Part shown: piece after piece, positions 48,900-57,336 of the stretch
Layout: each line of letters starts with the position of its first letter
Position numbering within the stretch: position 1 is the first letter of the stretch
Notes under the pieces: model-generated
Databases searched by the model: none
Told to the model about the DNA's origin: nothing
Seen by the model: the letters and a program-made list of their open reading frames with translations, nothing else
Made by a program: the position numbers and the translations under genes
From: JAVJSF01 sp040219555
GTDB taxonomy: Bacteria; Actinomycetota; Thermoleophilia; Miltoncostaeales; Miltoncostaeaceae
Direction of reading: 5' to 3'
Length of the DNA: 64,000 nt
NCBI GenBank assembly: GCA_040219555.1
Contig: JAVJSF010000010.1
Location: 124,001 to 188,000 of the forward strand

Positions 48900-49648
48900 C
48901 CCCGCTGCCGCTCCTGAACTCCGACGGCGTGACCGTCGGCCAGGCGGCGCTGGCCGGCCCCGTGGCCGAGCAGCCCATCAAGCAACACCTGATCCACGAG
49001 ACCGTGGTGGCCGAGCTCGCCGCGCGTCGTGCGGGTACCCATTCCACCAAGAACCGCGCCGAGGTGCGGGGTGGCGGCGCCAAGCCCTGGCGCCAGAAGG
49101 GCACCGGACGCGCGCGCGCCGGCTCCACGCGCTCGCCGCTGTGGACCGGCGGCGGTGTGATCTTCGGTCCCTCGCCCCGCACCTACGGCGGCAAGGTCAA
49201 CCGCAAGGTCCGCCAGCAGGCCTATCGCGCCGCGCTGCGCGCCCACGCGGAGCGCGGCTCCCTGGCCCTGATCGAGCCCTTCGGCTGGGACACCCCCTCC
49301 ACCAAGCGCGCGGTCGAGTACCTGCGCCAGGCGCCGGAGGGCGTGAATGTCCGCCCGCTGCTGGTGGTCCTCGACGACGTGCACTCGGTGGAGGCGCGCT
49401 CGCTGCGCAACATCCCCGGTATCTACGTCCTCTCGGGTCGCGAGCTGCAGGTGGTCGACATCGTCGCCGCCAAGGCCCTCCTGATGGCCCGCTCGGCCTG
49501 GGAGCGGATCGCCGGCGGCCCGGCCGAGATCGAGTCCGTCACGCCGCAGCCCAGGCCGCCGGTGGAGAAGGCGCCGCCCGTGGCGGCCGCGCCGGCCGAC
49601 GAGCCCGCCGACGAGGCCTCCACGGCCTCGGATGAGGAGGACAAGTGA
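48896..49648 (+). CDS. rplD: 50S ribosomal protein L4 with acidic C-terminal extension
   Basis: A 250-residue L4, which lines the exit tunnel. The tunnel loop region KNRAEVRGGGAKPWRQKGTG and SPLWTGGGVIFGP is conserved. The core ends near residue 210. The last 40 residues (from PQPRPPVEKAPP to ASDEEDK) are Pro/Ala-rich then acidic and are not part of the usual fold. In many bacteria L4 represses the S10 operon; no leader mimic was recognised here. It overlaps rplC and rplW by 4 nt each. Confidence 0.97.
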   Translation: MTPLPLLNSDGVTVGQAALAGPVAEQPIKQHLIHETVVAELAARRAGTHSTKNRAEVRGGGAKPWRQKGTGRARAGSTRSPLWTGGGVIFGPSPRTYGGKVNRKVRQQAYRAALRAHAERGSLALIEPFGWDTPSTKRAVEYLRQAPEGVNVRPLLVVLDDVHSVEARSLRNIPGIYVLSGRELQVVDIVAAKALLMARSAWERIAGGPAEIESVTPQPRPPVEKAPPVAAAPADEPADEASTASDEEDK

Positions 49649-49944
49649 GCCTGCGAGAGGACATCCGCCGCGTGGTGGTCCGCCCCGTCATCTCCGAGAA
49701 GAGCTTCCAGCTCGTCCAGGCGCACAACCAGTACACCTTCAAGGTGCTGGACGGGGCCCACAAGACCGAGATCCGTCAGGCCGTCGAGGAGATGTTCGAC
49801 GTGACGGTGACGGGCGTCCGCACGGTCACCGTGCAGAGCAAGCCCAAGCGGCGCGGGTATACGCGCGGCCGCCGGCCGGGCTGGAAGAAGGCCATCGTCG
49901 AGCTCCGGCCCGGCGACAAGATCGAGCTGTTCGAGGGAGCGTAG
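49645..49944 (+). CDS. rplW: 50S ribosomal protein L23
   Basis: A 99-residue L23 located at the tunnel exit, the docking site for trigger factor and SRP. Start GTG 49645 overlaps the rplD stop. Motifs are VVRPVISEKSFQLVQAHNQY and the basic loop KPKRRGYTRGRRPGWKKA. Confidence 0.97.
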   Translation: MSLREDIRRVVVRPVISEKSFQLVQAHNQYTFKVLDGAHKTEIRQAVEEMFDVTVTGVRTVTVQSKPKRRGYTRGRRPGWKKAIVELRPGDKIELFEGA

Positions 49945-49948
49945 GCCC

Positions 49949-50797
49949 ATGGGAATCAAGAAGTACAAGCCCACATCGCCGGGCCGCCGCTTCGTCACGG
50001 GGTCGGACTTCGAGGAGATCACCTCGACCACCCCCGAGAAGTCGCTGCTCGGGAAGGTCACCCGTTCGGGCGGCCGGAACAACAACGGCCGGATCACCAG
50101 CCGTCACATCGGCGGTGGCCACAAGCGCCGCTACCGCATCATCGACTTCAAGCGCGACAAGGACGGCGTCCCCGCCAAGGTGGCCACGGTCGAGTACGAC
50201 CCCAACCGCTCGGCGCGCATCGCCCTCCTGAACTACTCGGATGGCGAGAAGCGCTACATCCTGGCGCCGCTCAAGCTCCGGGTGGGCGACACCGTGATGA
50301 GCGGCCCCACGGCCGACATCAAGCCGGGCAACGCGCTGCCGCTCCGCGACATCCCCACGGGGACCATCGTTCACAACATCGAGCTGCAGATCGGCCGCGG
50401 AGGCCAGATCGTGCGCTCGGCGGGCACCGGCGCCCAGTTGATGGCGAAGGAGGGCGACTACGCAACCGTGCGCCTGCCCTCGTCGGAGATGCGCATGGTG
50501 CACCTCGACTGCCGGGCCACCATCGGCCAGGTGGGCAACGTCACCCACGAGAACATCAGCATCGGCAAGGCCGGGCGCAGCCGCTGGAAGGGCGTCCGGC
50601 CGCGCGTGCGCGGGTCGGCCATGAACCCGGTCGACCACCCGCACGGCGGTGGTGAGGGCAAGAGCAACTCCGGTCGCCACCCGGTCACCCCGTGGGGCAA
50701 GCCCACCAACGGGTACCGCACGCGCGACAAGAAGAAGGCCAGCCAGAAGTACATCGTTCGCGGCCGCAAGCGCGGCAAGCACACGGAAGGTCGGTAG
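49949..50797 (+). CDS. rplB: 50S ribosomal protein L2
   Basis: A 282-residue L2 needed for subunit association and peptidyl transfer. The N terminus GIKKYKPTSPGRRFVTGSDF and the C-terminal active loop MNPVDHPHGGGEG (with the conserved His) are present. It is 4 nt after rplW and 6 nt before rpsS. Confidence 0.99.
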   Translation: MGIKKYKPTSPGRRFVTGSDFEEITSTTPEKSLLGKVTRSGGRNNNGRITSRHIGGGHKRRYRIIDFKRDKDGVPAKVATVEYDPNRSARIALLNYSDGEKRYILAPLKLRVGDTVMSGPTADIKPGNALPLRDIPTGTIVHNIELQIGRGGQIVRSAGTGAQLMAKEGDYATVRLPSSEMRMVHLDCRATIGQVGNVTHENISIGKAGRSRWKGVRPRVRGSAMNPVDHPHGGGEGKSNSGRHPVTPWGKPTNGYRTRDKKKASQKYIVRGRKRGKHTEGR

Positions 50798-50803
50798 TCG
50801 GAG

Positions 50804-51088
50804 ATGGGTCGCAGCCTCAAGAAGGGTCCGTTCGTCGACGCGAAGCTCATGAAGCGCATCGAGGAGATGAACACCGCCAACGAGAAGCGGATCGTCCGCA
50901 CGTGGTCGCGTACGTCCACCGTCTTCCCGGAGATGGTCGGTCACACGATCGCCGTGCACGACGGCCGCAAGCACGTCCCGGTGTTCATCAGCGAGAGCAT
51001 GGTCGGTCACAAGCTGGGCGAGTTCGCGCCCACGCGCACCTACCGGGGGCACGCGGGCTCGGACCGCACCTCCACGATGAGGCGCTGA
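50804..51088 (+). CDS. rpsS: 30S ribosomal protein S19
   Basis: A 94-residue head protein of the small subunit. MGRSLKKGPFVDAKLMKRIE and the conserved TIAVHDGRKHVPVFISESMV are complete, ending in a basic tail. It is 1 nt from rplV. Confidence 0.98.
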   Translation: MGRSLKKGPFVDAKLMKRIEEMNTANEKRIVRTWSRTSTVFPEMVGHTIAVHDGRKHVPVFISESMVGHKLGEFAPTRTYRGHAGSDRTSTMRR

Positions 51089-51089
51089 C

Positions 51090-51452
51090 ATGCCGGCGAC
51101 GATCAACATGGACCAGAGTGCCCAGGCCCAGGCGCGGTTCGTCCGCACCTCGGCCCGCAAGGCACGACTGGTGGTGGATCTCATCCGGGGCCTGCCCGTG
51201 GCCGACGCGCAGGCGGTGCTGGCCTACAGCACCCGCGCGGCGGCGGTCCCGGTGCGTAAGGTGCTGCAGTCGGCCGTCGCGAACGCCGACCACAACCACG
51301 GCCTGGACGTGCGCGAGCTCGTGGTGGCGCGCGTGACCGTGGATGAGGGCCCCACGATCAAGCGGTTCCGCCCGCGCGCCCAGGGAAGGGCCACCCCGAT
51401 CATGAAGCGGACCTGCCACATCACCATCACTGTCGCCGAGACGGAGCGTTAG
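51090..51452 (+). CDS. rplV: 50S ribosomal protein L22
   Basis: A 120-residue tunnel protein. ARFVRTSARKARLVVDLIRG and the beta-hairpin FRPRAQGRATPIMKRTCHI are conserved. The hairpin that contacts macrolides looks intact. The gene is 7 nt before rpsC. Confidence 0.98.
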   Translation: MPATINMDQSAQAQARFVRTSARKARLVVDLIRGLPVADAQAVLAYSTRAAAVPVRKVLQSAVANADHNHGLDVRELVVARVTVDEGPTIKRFRPRAQGRATPIMKRTCHITITVAETER

Positions 51453-51459
51453 GCCACCC

Positions 51460-52254
51460 ATGGGTCAGAAGATCAACCCCACCGGCTTCCGGATGGGCCT
51501 CGCGCACCAGAGCTGGCGCAGCAACTGGTTCTCGGAGCGGGACTTCGCCGCGTACCTGGACGAGGACCGCGCCGTGCGCGACCACATCCTGGGCCGGCTG
51601 AGCCACGCGGGCCTGTCCGCGATCCACCTCAAGAAGGACCAGAGCAAGCTCACCGTCGACATCTTCACCGCCCGCCCGGGCATCGTCATCGGCAAGAGCG
51701 GCTCCGAGGTGGACGCCCTCCGCAAGGATCTGAACCGGCTCACCGGTAAGCAGATCCAGGTGAACATCAACGAGATCAAGCGGCCGGAGCTGGACGCGAA
51801 GCTGGTGGCGCAGTCCATCGCCGAGCAGCTCGAGAACCGCGTCGCATTCCGCCGGGCGATGAAGCGCGCCCTCACCTCCGCCATGCGCTCCGGCGCCCAG
51901 GGCGTGAAGGTGCAGTGCGGCGGGCGTCTCGGCGGTACCGAGATGTCGCGCTCCGAGCATTACTCGGATGGCCGCGTGCCGCTGCACACCCTGCGCGCCG
52001 ACATCGACTACGGCTTCCACGAGGCCAAGACGACCTTCGGCCGCATCGGCGTGAAGGTCTGGATCAACAAGGGTGAGGTGCTCCCCGAGGGCGTGCAGGA
52101 CAGCCGCGGGCGCACCGACCTCGACGCCCCGCAGCCCCCGCGCCGTCCCCGTCGTGACCGTCGCGGTCGCGGCGGCGAGGGCGGCGGCGGTGGCGGTGGC
52201 GGCGGCGGCCGCGGTGGCAACCGCGGCGGCGGCGGACAGGGGGGTGGTTCCTGA
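51460..52254 (+). CDS. rpsC: 30S ribosomal protein S3 with Gly/Arg-rich tail
   Basis: A 264-residue S3 at the mRNA entry site. MGQKINPTGFRMGLAHQSW, the KH motif GIVIGKSGSEVDALRKDL and the C-terminal domain FHEAKTTFGRIGVKVWINKGE are standard. After about residue 220 the protein continues with RRPRRDRRGRG and a long tract of Gly with a few Arg, Asn and Gln (RGG-like), which typical S3 proteins lack. The stop overlaps the rplP start (TGATG). Confidence 0.97.
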   Translation: MGQKINPTGFRMGLAHQSWRSNWFSERDFAAYLDEDRAVRDHILGRLSHAGLSAIHLKKDQSKLTVDIFTARPGIVIGKSGSEVDALRKDLNRLTGKQIQVNINEIKRPELDAKLVAQSIAEQLENRVAFRRAMKRALTSAMRSGAQGVKVQCGGRLGGTEMSRSEHYSDGRVPLHTLRADIDYGFHEAKTTFGRIGVKVWINKGEVLPEGVQDSRGRTDLDAPQPPRRPRRDRRGRGGEGGGGGGGGGGRGGNRGGGGQGGGS

Positions 52255-52673
52255 TGCTGATGCCGAAGCGCGTCAAGCACCGCAAGGCTCATCGAGGGCG
52301 TCGTCGAGGCCTGACCAAGGGTCACGATCAGCTGGCCTTCGGCGAGTACGGCCTGAAGGCGCTCGAGCCGGCGGCGATCACCAACCGCCAGATCGAAGCG
52401 GCCCGTATCGCCATGACCCGGCGCATCAAGCGCGGCGGCAAGGTGTGGATCACGATCTTCCCGCACCTCCCCGTCACCAAAAAGCCCGCCGAGACCCGTA
52501 TGGGATCGGGCAAGGGGTCACCCGAGGGCTGGGTGGCCACGGTCAAGCCGGGCCGCATCATGTTCGAGCTCTCCGGTGTTCCGGAGCCGCTCGCCCGTGA
52601 TGCCATGCGGCTCGCCTCGACCAAGCTCCCGATCCGCTGCAAGGTCGTCACCCGCGACGATCTGGGGGCCTGA
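52254..52673 (+). CDS. rplP: 50S ribosomal protein L16
   Basis: A 139-residue L16 near the A site. MLMPKRVKHRKAHRGRRRGL and MGSGKGSPEGWVATVKPGRI are diagnostic. It overlaps rpsC by 1 nt and is followed by rpmC after 1 nt. Confidence 0.98.
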   Translation: MLMPKRVKHRKAHRGRRRGLTKGHDQLAFGEYGLKALEPAAITNRQIEAARIAMTRRIKRGGKVWITIFPHLPVTKKPAETRMGSGKGSPEGWVATVKPGRIMFELSGVPEPLARDAMRLASTKLPIRCKVVTRDDLGA

Positions 52674-52674
52674 C

Positions 52675-52866
52675 GTGAAGCCGGAAGACATCCGCGAGCT
52701 CACCGACGACGAGCTCGCCCAGCGGCTCGAGGAGAGCCGCGAAGCCTATTTCAACCTCCGCTTCCAGAACGCCTCCGGCGCGCTGGAGCGTTCCGCGGAG
52801 CTGAAGACCCGCAGGCGCGAGATCGCGCGTCTGCTCACGATCGCGCACGAGCGGGAGCTGGCATGA
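52675..52866 (+). CDS. rpmC: 50S ribosomal protein L29
   Basis: A 63-residue L29 at the tunnel exit. Start GTG 52675 gives MKPEDIRELTDDELAQRLEE; the frame is open further upstream inside rplP, but that part is not family-like. NLRFQNASGALERSAELKTR is conserved. It overlaps rpsQ by 4 nt. Confidence 0.96.
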   Translation: MKPEDIRELTDDELAQRLEESREAYFNLRFQNASGALERSAELKTRRREIARLLTIAHERELA

Positions 52867-53138
52867 GCACCGTGACCCCCCAGGAGTCCGTCGCCCGCCG
52901 CAAGGTCCGTCAGGGCTATGTGACGTCCGCCGGCAGGGACAAGACCATCACCGTGCTGCTGGAGACCCAGCAGCGTCACCCGGTGTACAAGAAGACGGTG
53001 CGCCGCTCCTCGAAGCTGCACGCACACGACGAGCGCAACGACGCCGGCGTGGGCGATCTGGTTCGGGTGGTCGAGTGCCGTCCGCTGTCTCGCCAGAAGC
53101 GCTGGCGGCTGGTCGAGATCATCGAAAAGGCCAGGTAG
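52863..53138 (+). CDS. rpsQ: 30S ribosomal protein S17
   Basis: A 91-residue OB-fold protein. RKVRQGYVTSAGRDKTITV and HPVYKKTVRRSSKLHAHDE, followed by the GDLVRVVECRPLS strand, are typical. The N terminus is about 10 residues longer than the minimal form. Confidence 0.97.
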   Translation: MSTVTPQESVARRKVRQGYVTSAGRDKTITVLLETQQRHPVYKKTVRRSSKLHAHDERNDAGVGDLVRVVECRPLSRQKRWRLVEIIEKAR

Positions 53139-53144
53139 TCACAC

Positions 53145-53513
53145 ATGATCCAGGTCGAAACCCGTCTCCGCGTCGCGGACAACACGGGTGCCAGGGAGAT
53201 CCTGTGCATCCGCATCATGGGCGGCTCGAAGCGGAAGTCGGCATCGGTGGGCGACGTGATCGTCGGCACCGTGAAGACGGCGGTACCGAACGGTTCCATC
53301 AAGAAGGGCGATGTGGTGCGCGCCGTCATCGTGCGGACCCGCAAGGAGCACGGCCGTGAGGACGGCACCCTGATCTCGTTCGACGAGAACGCCGCCGTCA
53401 TCATCGACAGCGCCTCCAATCCGCGCGGCACGCGCATCTTCGGGCCGGTGGCCCGCGAGTTGCGCGAGAAGAACTTCATGAAGATCATCTCGCTCGCGCC
53501 GGAGGTGCTGTGA
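53145..53513 (+). CDS. rplN: 50S ribosomal protein L14
   Basis: A 122-residue L14. MIQVETRLRVADNTGAREIL and IFGPVARELREKNFMKIISL are complete. It forms intersubunit bridges. Its stop overlaps the rplX start (TGATG). Confidence 0.98.
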   Translation: MIQVETRLRVADNTGAREILCIRIMGGSKRKSASVGDVIVGTVKTAVPNGSIKKGDVVRAVIVRTRKEHGREDGTLISFDENAAVIIDSASNPRGTRIFGPVARELREKNFMKIISLAPEVL

Positions 53514-53827
53514 TGGCTGCCCGCATCCGCAAGGGCGACACCGTCATGGCCCTCTCGGGCAAGGACAAGGGTCGCAGCGGCATCGTCATCGAGGTCCGTC
53601 CCGACGAGCAGCGCGTGCTGGTCGAGGGCCTGAACATCATGAAGCGCCACACCAAGGCCCGTCCCCCGGACGAGCCCGGCGGCGTGATCGAGCGCCCGGC
53701 GCCGATCCACCTGTCCAACGTGGCCCTCATGGACCCGACGGACGGCCGGCCCACCCGGGTCCGCTTCCAGGAGGTCGACGGCAAGAAGGTGCGGGTTTCC
53801 GCACGGAGCGGGGAGAAGCTGGACTGA
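53513..53827 (+). CDS. rplX: 50S ribosomal protein L24
   Basis: A 104-residue L24, an early assembly initiator. ATG 53513 is chosen over GTG 53510 because GGAGG at 53501-53505 gives 7-nt spacing. The KOW motif MALSGKDKGRSGIVIEV and VEGLNIMKRHTKA are present. It overlaps rplE by 1 nt. Confidence 0.97.
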   Translation: MAARIRKGDTVMALSGKDKGRSGIVIEVRPDEQRVLVEGLNIMKRHTKARPPDEPGGVIERPAPIHLSNVALMDPTDGRPTRVRFQEVDGKKVRVSARSGEKLD

Positions 53828-54495
53828 TGGCCGAGGAGAGCACCACCACCGTCGAGGCGCCGCCCGCGCGCCTCAAGACGATCTACCAGAACGACATCCG
53901 GCCCAAGCTCCAGGAGGAGTTCGGGTACGAGTCGGTCATGCAGCACCCGCGGGTGACCAAGGTGACCCTCTCGATGGGCGTCGGTGAGGCCAAGAGCAAC
54001 AGCAAGGCGCTCGACCAGGCGCTCGAGCAGCTCGCGGTCATCGCCGGCCAGAAGCCGGCGATGACCCGGGCCCGCAAGTCCATCGCCCAGTTCAAGCTGC
54101 GTGAGGGCATGCCGATCGGCGCGAAGGTCACGCTGCGCGGCAACCACATGTGGGAGTTCCTCGACCGGCTGATGTCGGTGGCGCTCCCGCGCATCCGCGA
54201 CTTCCGGGGTATCAACCCGGACGGGTTCGACGGGCGCGGCAACTACAACCTCGGCCTGCGCGAGCACGTCATCTTCCCCGAGGTCGACTACGACCGCGTG
54301 GAGAACGTGATGGGCCTGAACGTGACCATCACCACCACGGCGGCCAGCGACGCGGAGGGCCGCGCCCTCCTGCGCCACCTGGGCATGCCGTTCCGGGCCG
54401 AGGGCTACTCGGCCGAGGAGCGCGCGGCCCGCCGGCGCTCCAAACAGCGCAAGTACGGTGGCAAGGGCGGCAAGGGCCGCGGCGGCCGGAGGTAG
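53827..54495 (+). CDS. rplE: 50S ribosomal protein L5 with basic tail
   Basis: A 222-residue 5S rRNA-binding protein, longer than the usual 180. The core has EFGYESVMQHPRVTKVTLSM, RIRDFRGINPDGFDGRGNY and VNVTITTTAASDAEGRALL-like strands. The N terminus has about 15 extra Glu/Thr residues. The C-terminal tail (AARRRSKQRKYGGKGGKGRG) is strongly basic and Gly-rich, probably rRNA-contacting. Confidence 0.97.
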   Translation: MAEESTTTVEAPPARLKTIYQNDIRPKLQEEFGYESVMQHPRVTKVTLSMGVGEAKSNSKALDQALEQLAVIAGQKPAMTRARKSIAQFKLREGMPIGAKVTLRGNHMWEFLDRLMSVALPRIRDFRGINPDGFDGRGNYNLGLREHVIFPEVDYDRVENVMGLNVTITTTAASDAEGRALLRHLGMPFRAEGYSAEERAARRRSKQRKYGGKGGKGRGGRR

Positions 54496-54504
54496 AGGAG
54501 ACAC

Positions 54505-54690
54505 ATGGCCAAGACAAGCTTGCGCGTGAAGGCGTCCCGTACGCCGAAGTACCGCACCCAGCAGTACACCCGCTGCCACGCCTGTGGCCGCCCCCGCGCC
54601 GTGTTCCGCAAGTTCGGCCTCTGCCGGATCTGCCTGCGCGAGTCCGCCCACGCCGGGGTCATCCCCGGCATGACGAAGAGTTCCTGGTAG
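54505..54690 (+). CDS. rpsN: 30S ribosomal protein S14, zinc type
   Basis: A 61-residue type Z S14. The zinc pairs are CHACG and CRICLRESA. The conserved KTSLRVKASRTPKY N terminus and GVIPGMTKSSW C terminus are present. Its TAG stop shares G with the GTG start of rpsH. Confidence 0.98.
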   Translation: MAKTSLRVKASRTPKYRTQQYTRCHACGRPRAVFRKFGLCRICLRESAHAGVIPGMTKSSW

Positions 54691-55085
54691 TGCTTACCGA
54701 CCCGATCGCCGACATGCTCACCCGCATCCGCAACGCCAACATGGCGCTGCACGACGCGGTGGAGATGCCCGGCAGCAAGCTCAAAGGTGAGATCGCCCGC
54801 GTCCTCCGCGACGCCGGCTACATCACCGACTACGAGCTGCGCGATGCCCAGGTGGGCACCGAGCTCGTGGTCCGGCTCAAGTACAGCCGCGACCGGCGCC
54901 GCGTCATCAGTGGCCTCGACCGCGTCTCCAAGCCCGGCCGGCGCATCTACGCCGACCGCACGCAAATCCCGCGCGTCCTGGGGGGCATGGGCATCGCCGT
55001 GCTCTCCACCTCGCAAGGGGTCATCACCGGCCACGAGGCCCGTCGCCGCGGTATCGGCGGCGAGGTCCTGTGTACGGTCTGGTAG
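54690..55085 (+). CDS. rpsH: 30S ribosomal protein S8
   Basis: A 131-residue S8 starting at GTG 54690 (MLTDPIADMLTRIRNANMAL), overlapping rpsN by 1 nt. VSKPGRRIYADRTQIPRVLGG and STSQGVITGHEARRRGIGGE are conserved. S8 represses the spc operon in E. coli; no target was identified here. Confidence 0.98.
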   Translation: MLTDPIADMLTRIRNANMALHDAVEMPGSKLKGEIARVLRDAGYITDYELRDAQVGTELVVRLKYSRDRRRVISGLDRVSKPGRRIYADRTQIPRVLGGMGIAVLSTSQGVITGHEARRRGIGGEVLCTVW

Positions 55086-55095
55086 AGGTCAGCAG

Positions 55096-55629
55096 ATGAG
55101 CAGAATCGGACGCGCGCCGATCGACATCCCGGACGGGGTGGCGGTCGAGTTGTCGGGCCAGAAGGTCACCGTGAAGGGCCCCAAGGGGGAGCTCAGCCAC
55201 ACCGTGGTGGAGCCCATCCGGGTGGCGCAGGAGGACGGACAGCTGGTCGTCACCCGCCCCACCGACCGGGGTCCCCACCGTGCCCTGCACGGGCTCTCGC
55301 GCACACTGATCGCCAACATGGTCCACGGGGTCAGCGCCGGCTTCGAGCGTCAGCTCGAGCTGGTCGGCGTCGGGTACCGCGCCCAGATGAAGGGGACCAC
55401 CCTGGAGCTGGCCGTGGGCTACTCGCACCCTGTTACCATCCCGCCCCCGGAGGGCATCGGCTTCGAGACCCCCGTCCCCACGCAGATCGTGGTACGGGGC
55501 ATCGACAAGCAGGCCGTCGGTCAGGTCGCCGCGGAGGTCCGCGGCGTGCGGCCGCCCGAGCCCTACAAGGGCAAGGGCATCCGCTATGCCGGCGAGCAGG
55601 TCCGTCGCAAGGTCGGGAAGAGGGCGTAA
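55096..55629 (+). CDS. rplF: 50S ribosomal protein L6
   Basis: A 177-residue L6 near the factor-binding site. ATG 55096 gives MSRIGRAPIDIPDGVAVEL. The signature PEPYKGKGIRYAGEQVRRKV is at the C terminus. It is 10 nt after rpsH and 5 nt before rplR. Confidence 0.98.
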   Translation: MSRIGRAPIDIPDGVAVELSGQKVTVKGPKGELSHTVVEPIRVAQEDGQLVVTRPTDRGPHRALHGLSRTLIANMVHGVSAGFERQLELVGVGYRAQMKGTTLELAVGYSHPVTIPPPEGIGFETPVPTQIVVRGIDKQAVGQVAAEVRGVRPPEPYKGKGIRYAGEQVRRKVGKRA

Positions 55630-55634
55630 ACGCA

Positions 55635-55985
55635 ATGGCTGTCAATCCAGAGGCCGCACGTCAGCGGCGTCACCGCCGCATCCGCGGTCGTGTCACGGGA
55701 ACGGCCCAGCGCCCCCGCCTGTGTGTCTCGCGATCCAACAAGCGCATCTACGCGCAGGTGATCGACGACACGCAGGGTCACACGCTGGCCGCGGCGGGCT
55801 CCCACGAGGGGCTCCTCCGCGACCGGTCGAAGGGTGAGGCCGCGGCCGAGGTGGGCAAGCTCCTGGCGGAGCGCGCCAAGGCTGCGGGAGTTGCGCACGT
55901 GGTCTTCGACCGCGGCGGTTACAAGTACCACGGGCGCGTGAAAGCGCTCGCGGACGGCGCCCGCGAGGGCGGGCTCGAGTTCTAG
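55635..55985 (+). CDS. rplR: 50S ribosomal protein L18
   Basis: A 116-residue 5S rRNA-binding protein. RRHRRIRGRVTGTAQRPRLC, SNKRIYAQVIDDTQGHTLAA and VFDRGGYKYHGRVKALADGA are typical. It is 17 nt before rpsE. Confidence 0.98.
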   Translation: MAVNPEAARQRRHRRIRGRVTGTAQRPRLCVSRSNKRIYAQVIDDTQGHTLAAAGSHEGLLRDRSKGEAAAEVGKLLAERAKAAGVAHVVFDRGGYKYHGRVKALADGAREGGLEF

Positions 55986-56002
55986 AGGCCGGGGGTAGGC
56001 GA

Positions 56003-56584
56003 GTGGCACAGGTCCGCCGAGGCGGCAAGATCAACCCGGACGCGCTCGAGCTCAGCGAGCGCGTCGTCCAGGTGAACAGAGTTGCGAAGGTCGTGAAGGG
56101 TGGCCGTCGCTTCTCGTTCTCGGCCCTCGTGGTCGTGGGCAACGAGGTCGACACCGTCGGCGTCGGGCACGGCAAGGCCAAGGAGGTCCCCGTGGCCATC
56201 CAGAAGGCCGTCGAGGATGCCAAGAAGAATCTGTTCACGGTCCCGATGTACCACTCGACGATCACCCACCAGGTGACCGGGCGGGCGGGCGCGGGGCGCG
56301 TGCTCCTGAAGCCGGCCAGCGAGGGTACCGGCGTCATCGCCGGCGGCGGCGTGCGCGCCGTCCTCGAGCTGGCGGGCATCCGGGACATCCTCAGCAAGTC
56401 GCTGGGGACCTCCAACCCGGTCAACCTCCTGGCCGCGACGGTCGCGGGCCTCAAGTCCCTCCGTCGTCCGGAGGAGGTCGCCGCGCTGCGCGACAAGTCC
56501 GTCGCCGAGGTCCTCGGCATCGAGCCGGGCTCCGGCGCGCCGGCGACCGAGGCGGTGGGTGCCGCCGCGGGGGCCGACCAGTGA
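56003..56584 (+). CDS. rpsE: 30S ribosomal protein S5
   Basis: A 193-residue fidelity protein starting at GTG 56003. VNRVAKVVKGGRRFSFSALV, the loop VGHGKAKEVPVAIQKAVEDA and AGGGVRAVLELAGIRDIL are conserved. The last 20 residues are an Ala/Gly-rich tail. The stop overlaps the rpmD start. Confidence 0.98.
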   Translation: MAQVRRGGKINPDALELSERVVQVNRVAKVVKGGRRFSFSALVVVGNEVDTVGVGHGKAKEVPVAIQKAVEDAKKNLFTVPMYHSTITHQVTGRAGAGRVLLKPASEGTGVIAGGGVRAVLELAGIRDILSKSLGTSNPVNLLAATVAGLKSLRRPEEVAALRDKSVAEVLGIEPGSGAPATEAVGAAAGADQ

Positions 56585-56769
56585 GCCGTCTGCGCATCAC
56601 CCAGGTGCGGTCCGAGATCGGCACCCAGAAGCGCCATCGCGGCGCCCTGCGGTCCCTCGGCCTGCGCCGCATCGGGCAGAGCGTCGAGCGCGACGACTCG
56701 CCCCAGTTGCAGGGCCAGCTCCGGCTGGTCGCCAATCTGGTCCGTGTCGAGCAGGTGAGCAATGTCTGA
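56581..56769 (+). CDS. rpmD: 50S ribosomal protein L30
   Basis: A 62-residue L30 starting at GTG 56581. SRLRITQVRSEIGTQKRHRG and TLRSLGLRRIG-like (ALRSLGLRRIGQSVERDDSP) motifs are typical. It overlaps rpsE by 4 nt and rplO by 8 nt. Confidence 0.97.
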   Translation: MSRLRITQVRSEIGTQKRHRGALRSLGLRRIGQSVERDDSPQLQGQLRLVANLVRVEQVSNV

Positions 56770-57304
56770 GGTCAAGACCAACGCGATCGAGGAGACGGCC
56801 CCCGCGGACGTCTCGCTCGACAAGCTGTCCCCCCTCCCGGGATCCCGGCGGCCCCGCAAGCGCGTGGGCCGCGGTATCGGTTCGGGCACGGGCAAGACCG
56901 CCGGCCGTGGCCAGAAGGGTCTCGGCGCCCGAGCGGGCGGCGGCGTCCGCCCCGGGTACCAGGGCGGTCAGGTGCCGGTCTACATGCAGCAGGGCAAGCT
57001 GCGCGGCTCCAACCGCAAGATGTCGATGCCGATGGGCCCCTTCCGGACCCACTCGGTGCCGGTCAACGTCGGGCAACTGGCCGTGTTCGAGCCGGGCAGC
57101 ACGGTTGACATCGCCGCCCTCGAGGCGGCGGGCATCGTCAAGAACAACGGCAACCGCGGCTGGGCCGTCAAGCTGCTCGCCGGTGGCGATCTCGACCGCG
57201 CCCTGAACGTCGTGGTCGACGCCGCGTCGGCGTCGGCGGTGGCAAAGATCGAGGCCGCCGGCGGCACCGTCCGCCTCATCGCCGCGGAGGCCGGGGAGGG
57301 CTGA
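56762..57304 (+). CDS. rplO: 50S ribosomal protein L15
   Basis: A 180-residue L15. SRRPRKRVGRGIGSGTGKTA and GQKGLGARAGGGVRPGYQGG are diagnostic. About 20 extra residues precede the core. The C-terminal domain ends in EAAGGTVRLIAAEAG. It overlaps rpmD by 8 nt and lies 32 nt before secY. Confidence 0.97.
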   Translation: MSEVKTNAIEETAPADVSLDKLSPLPGSRRPRKRVGRGIGSGTGKTAGRGQKGLGARAGGGVRPGYQGGQVPVYMQQGKLRGSNRKMSMPMGPFRTHSVPVNVGQLAVFEPGSTVDIAALEAAGIVKNNGNRGWAVKLLAGGDLDRALNVVVDAASASAVAKIEAAGGTVRLIAAEAGEG

Positions 57305-57336
57305 GCGCCCCGGCGCCCGCCTGATACCCCAGCGGC

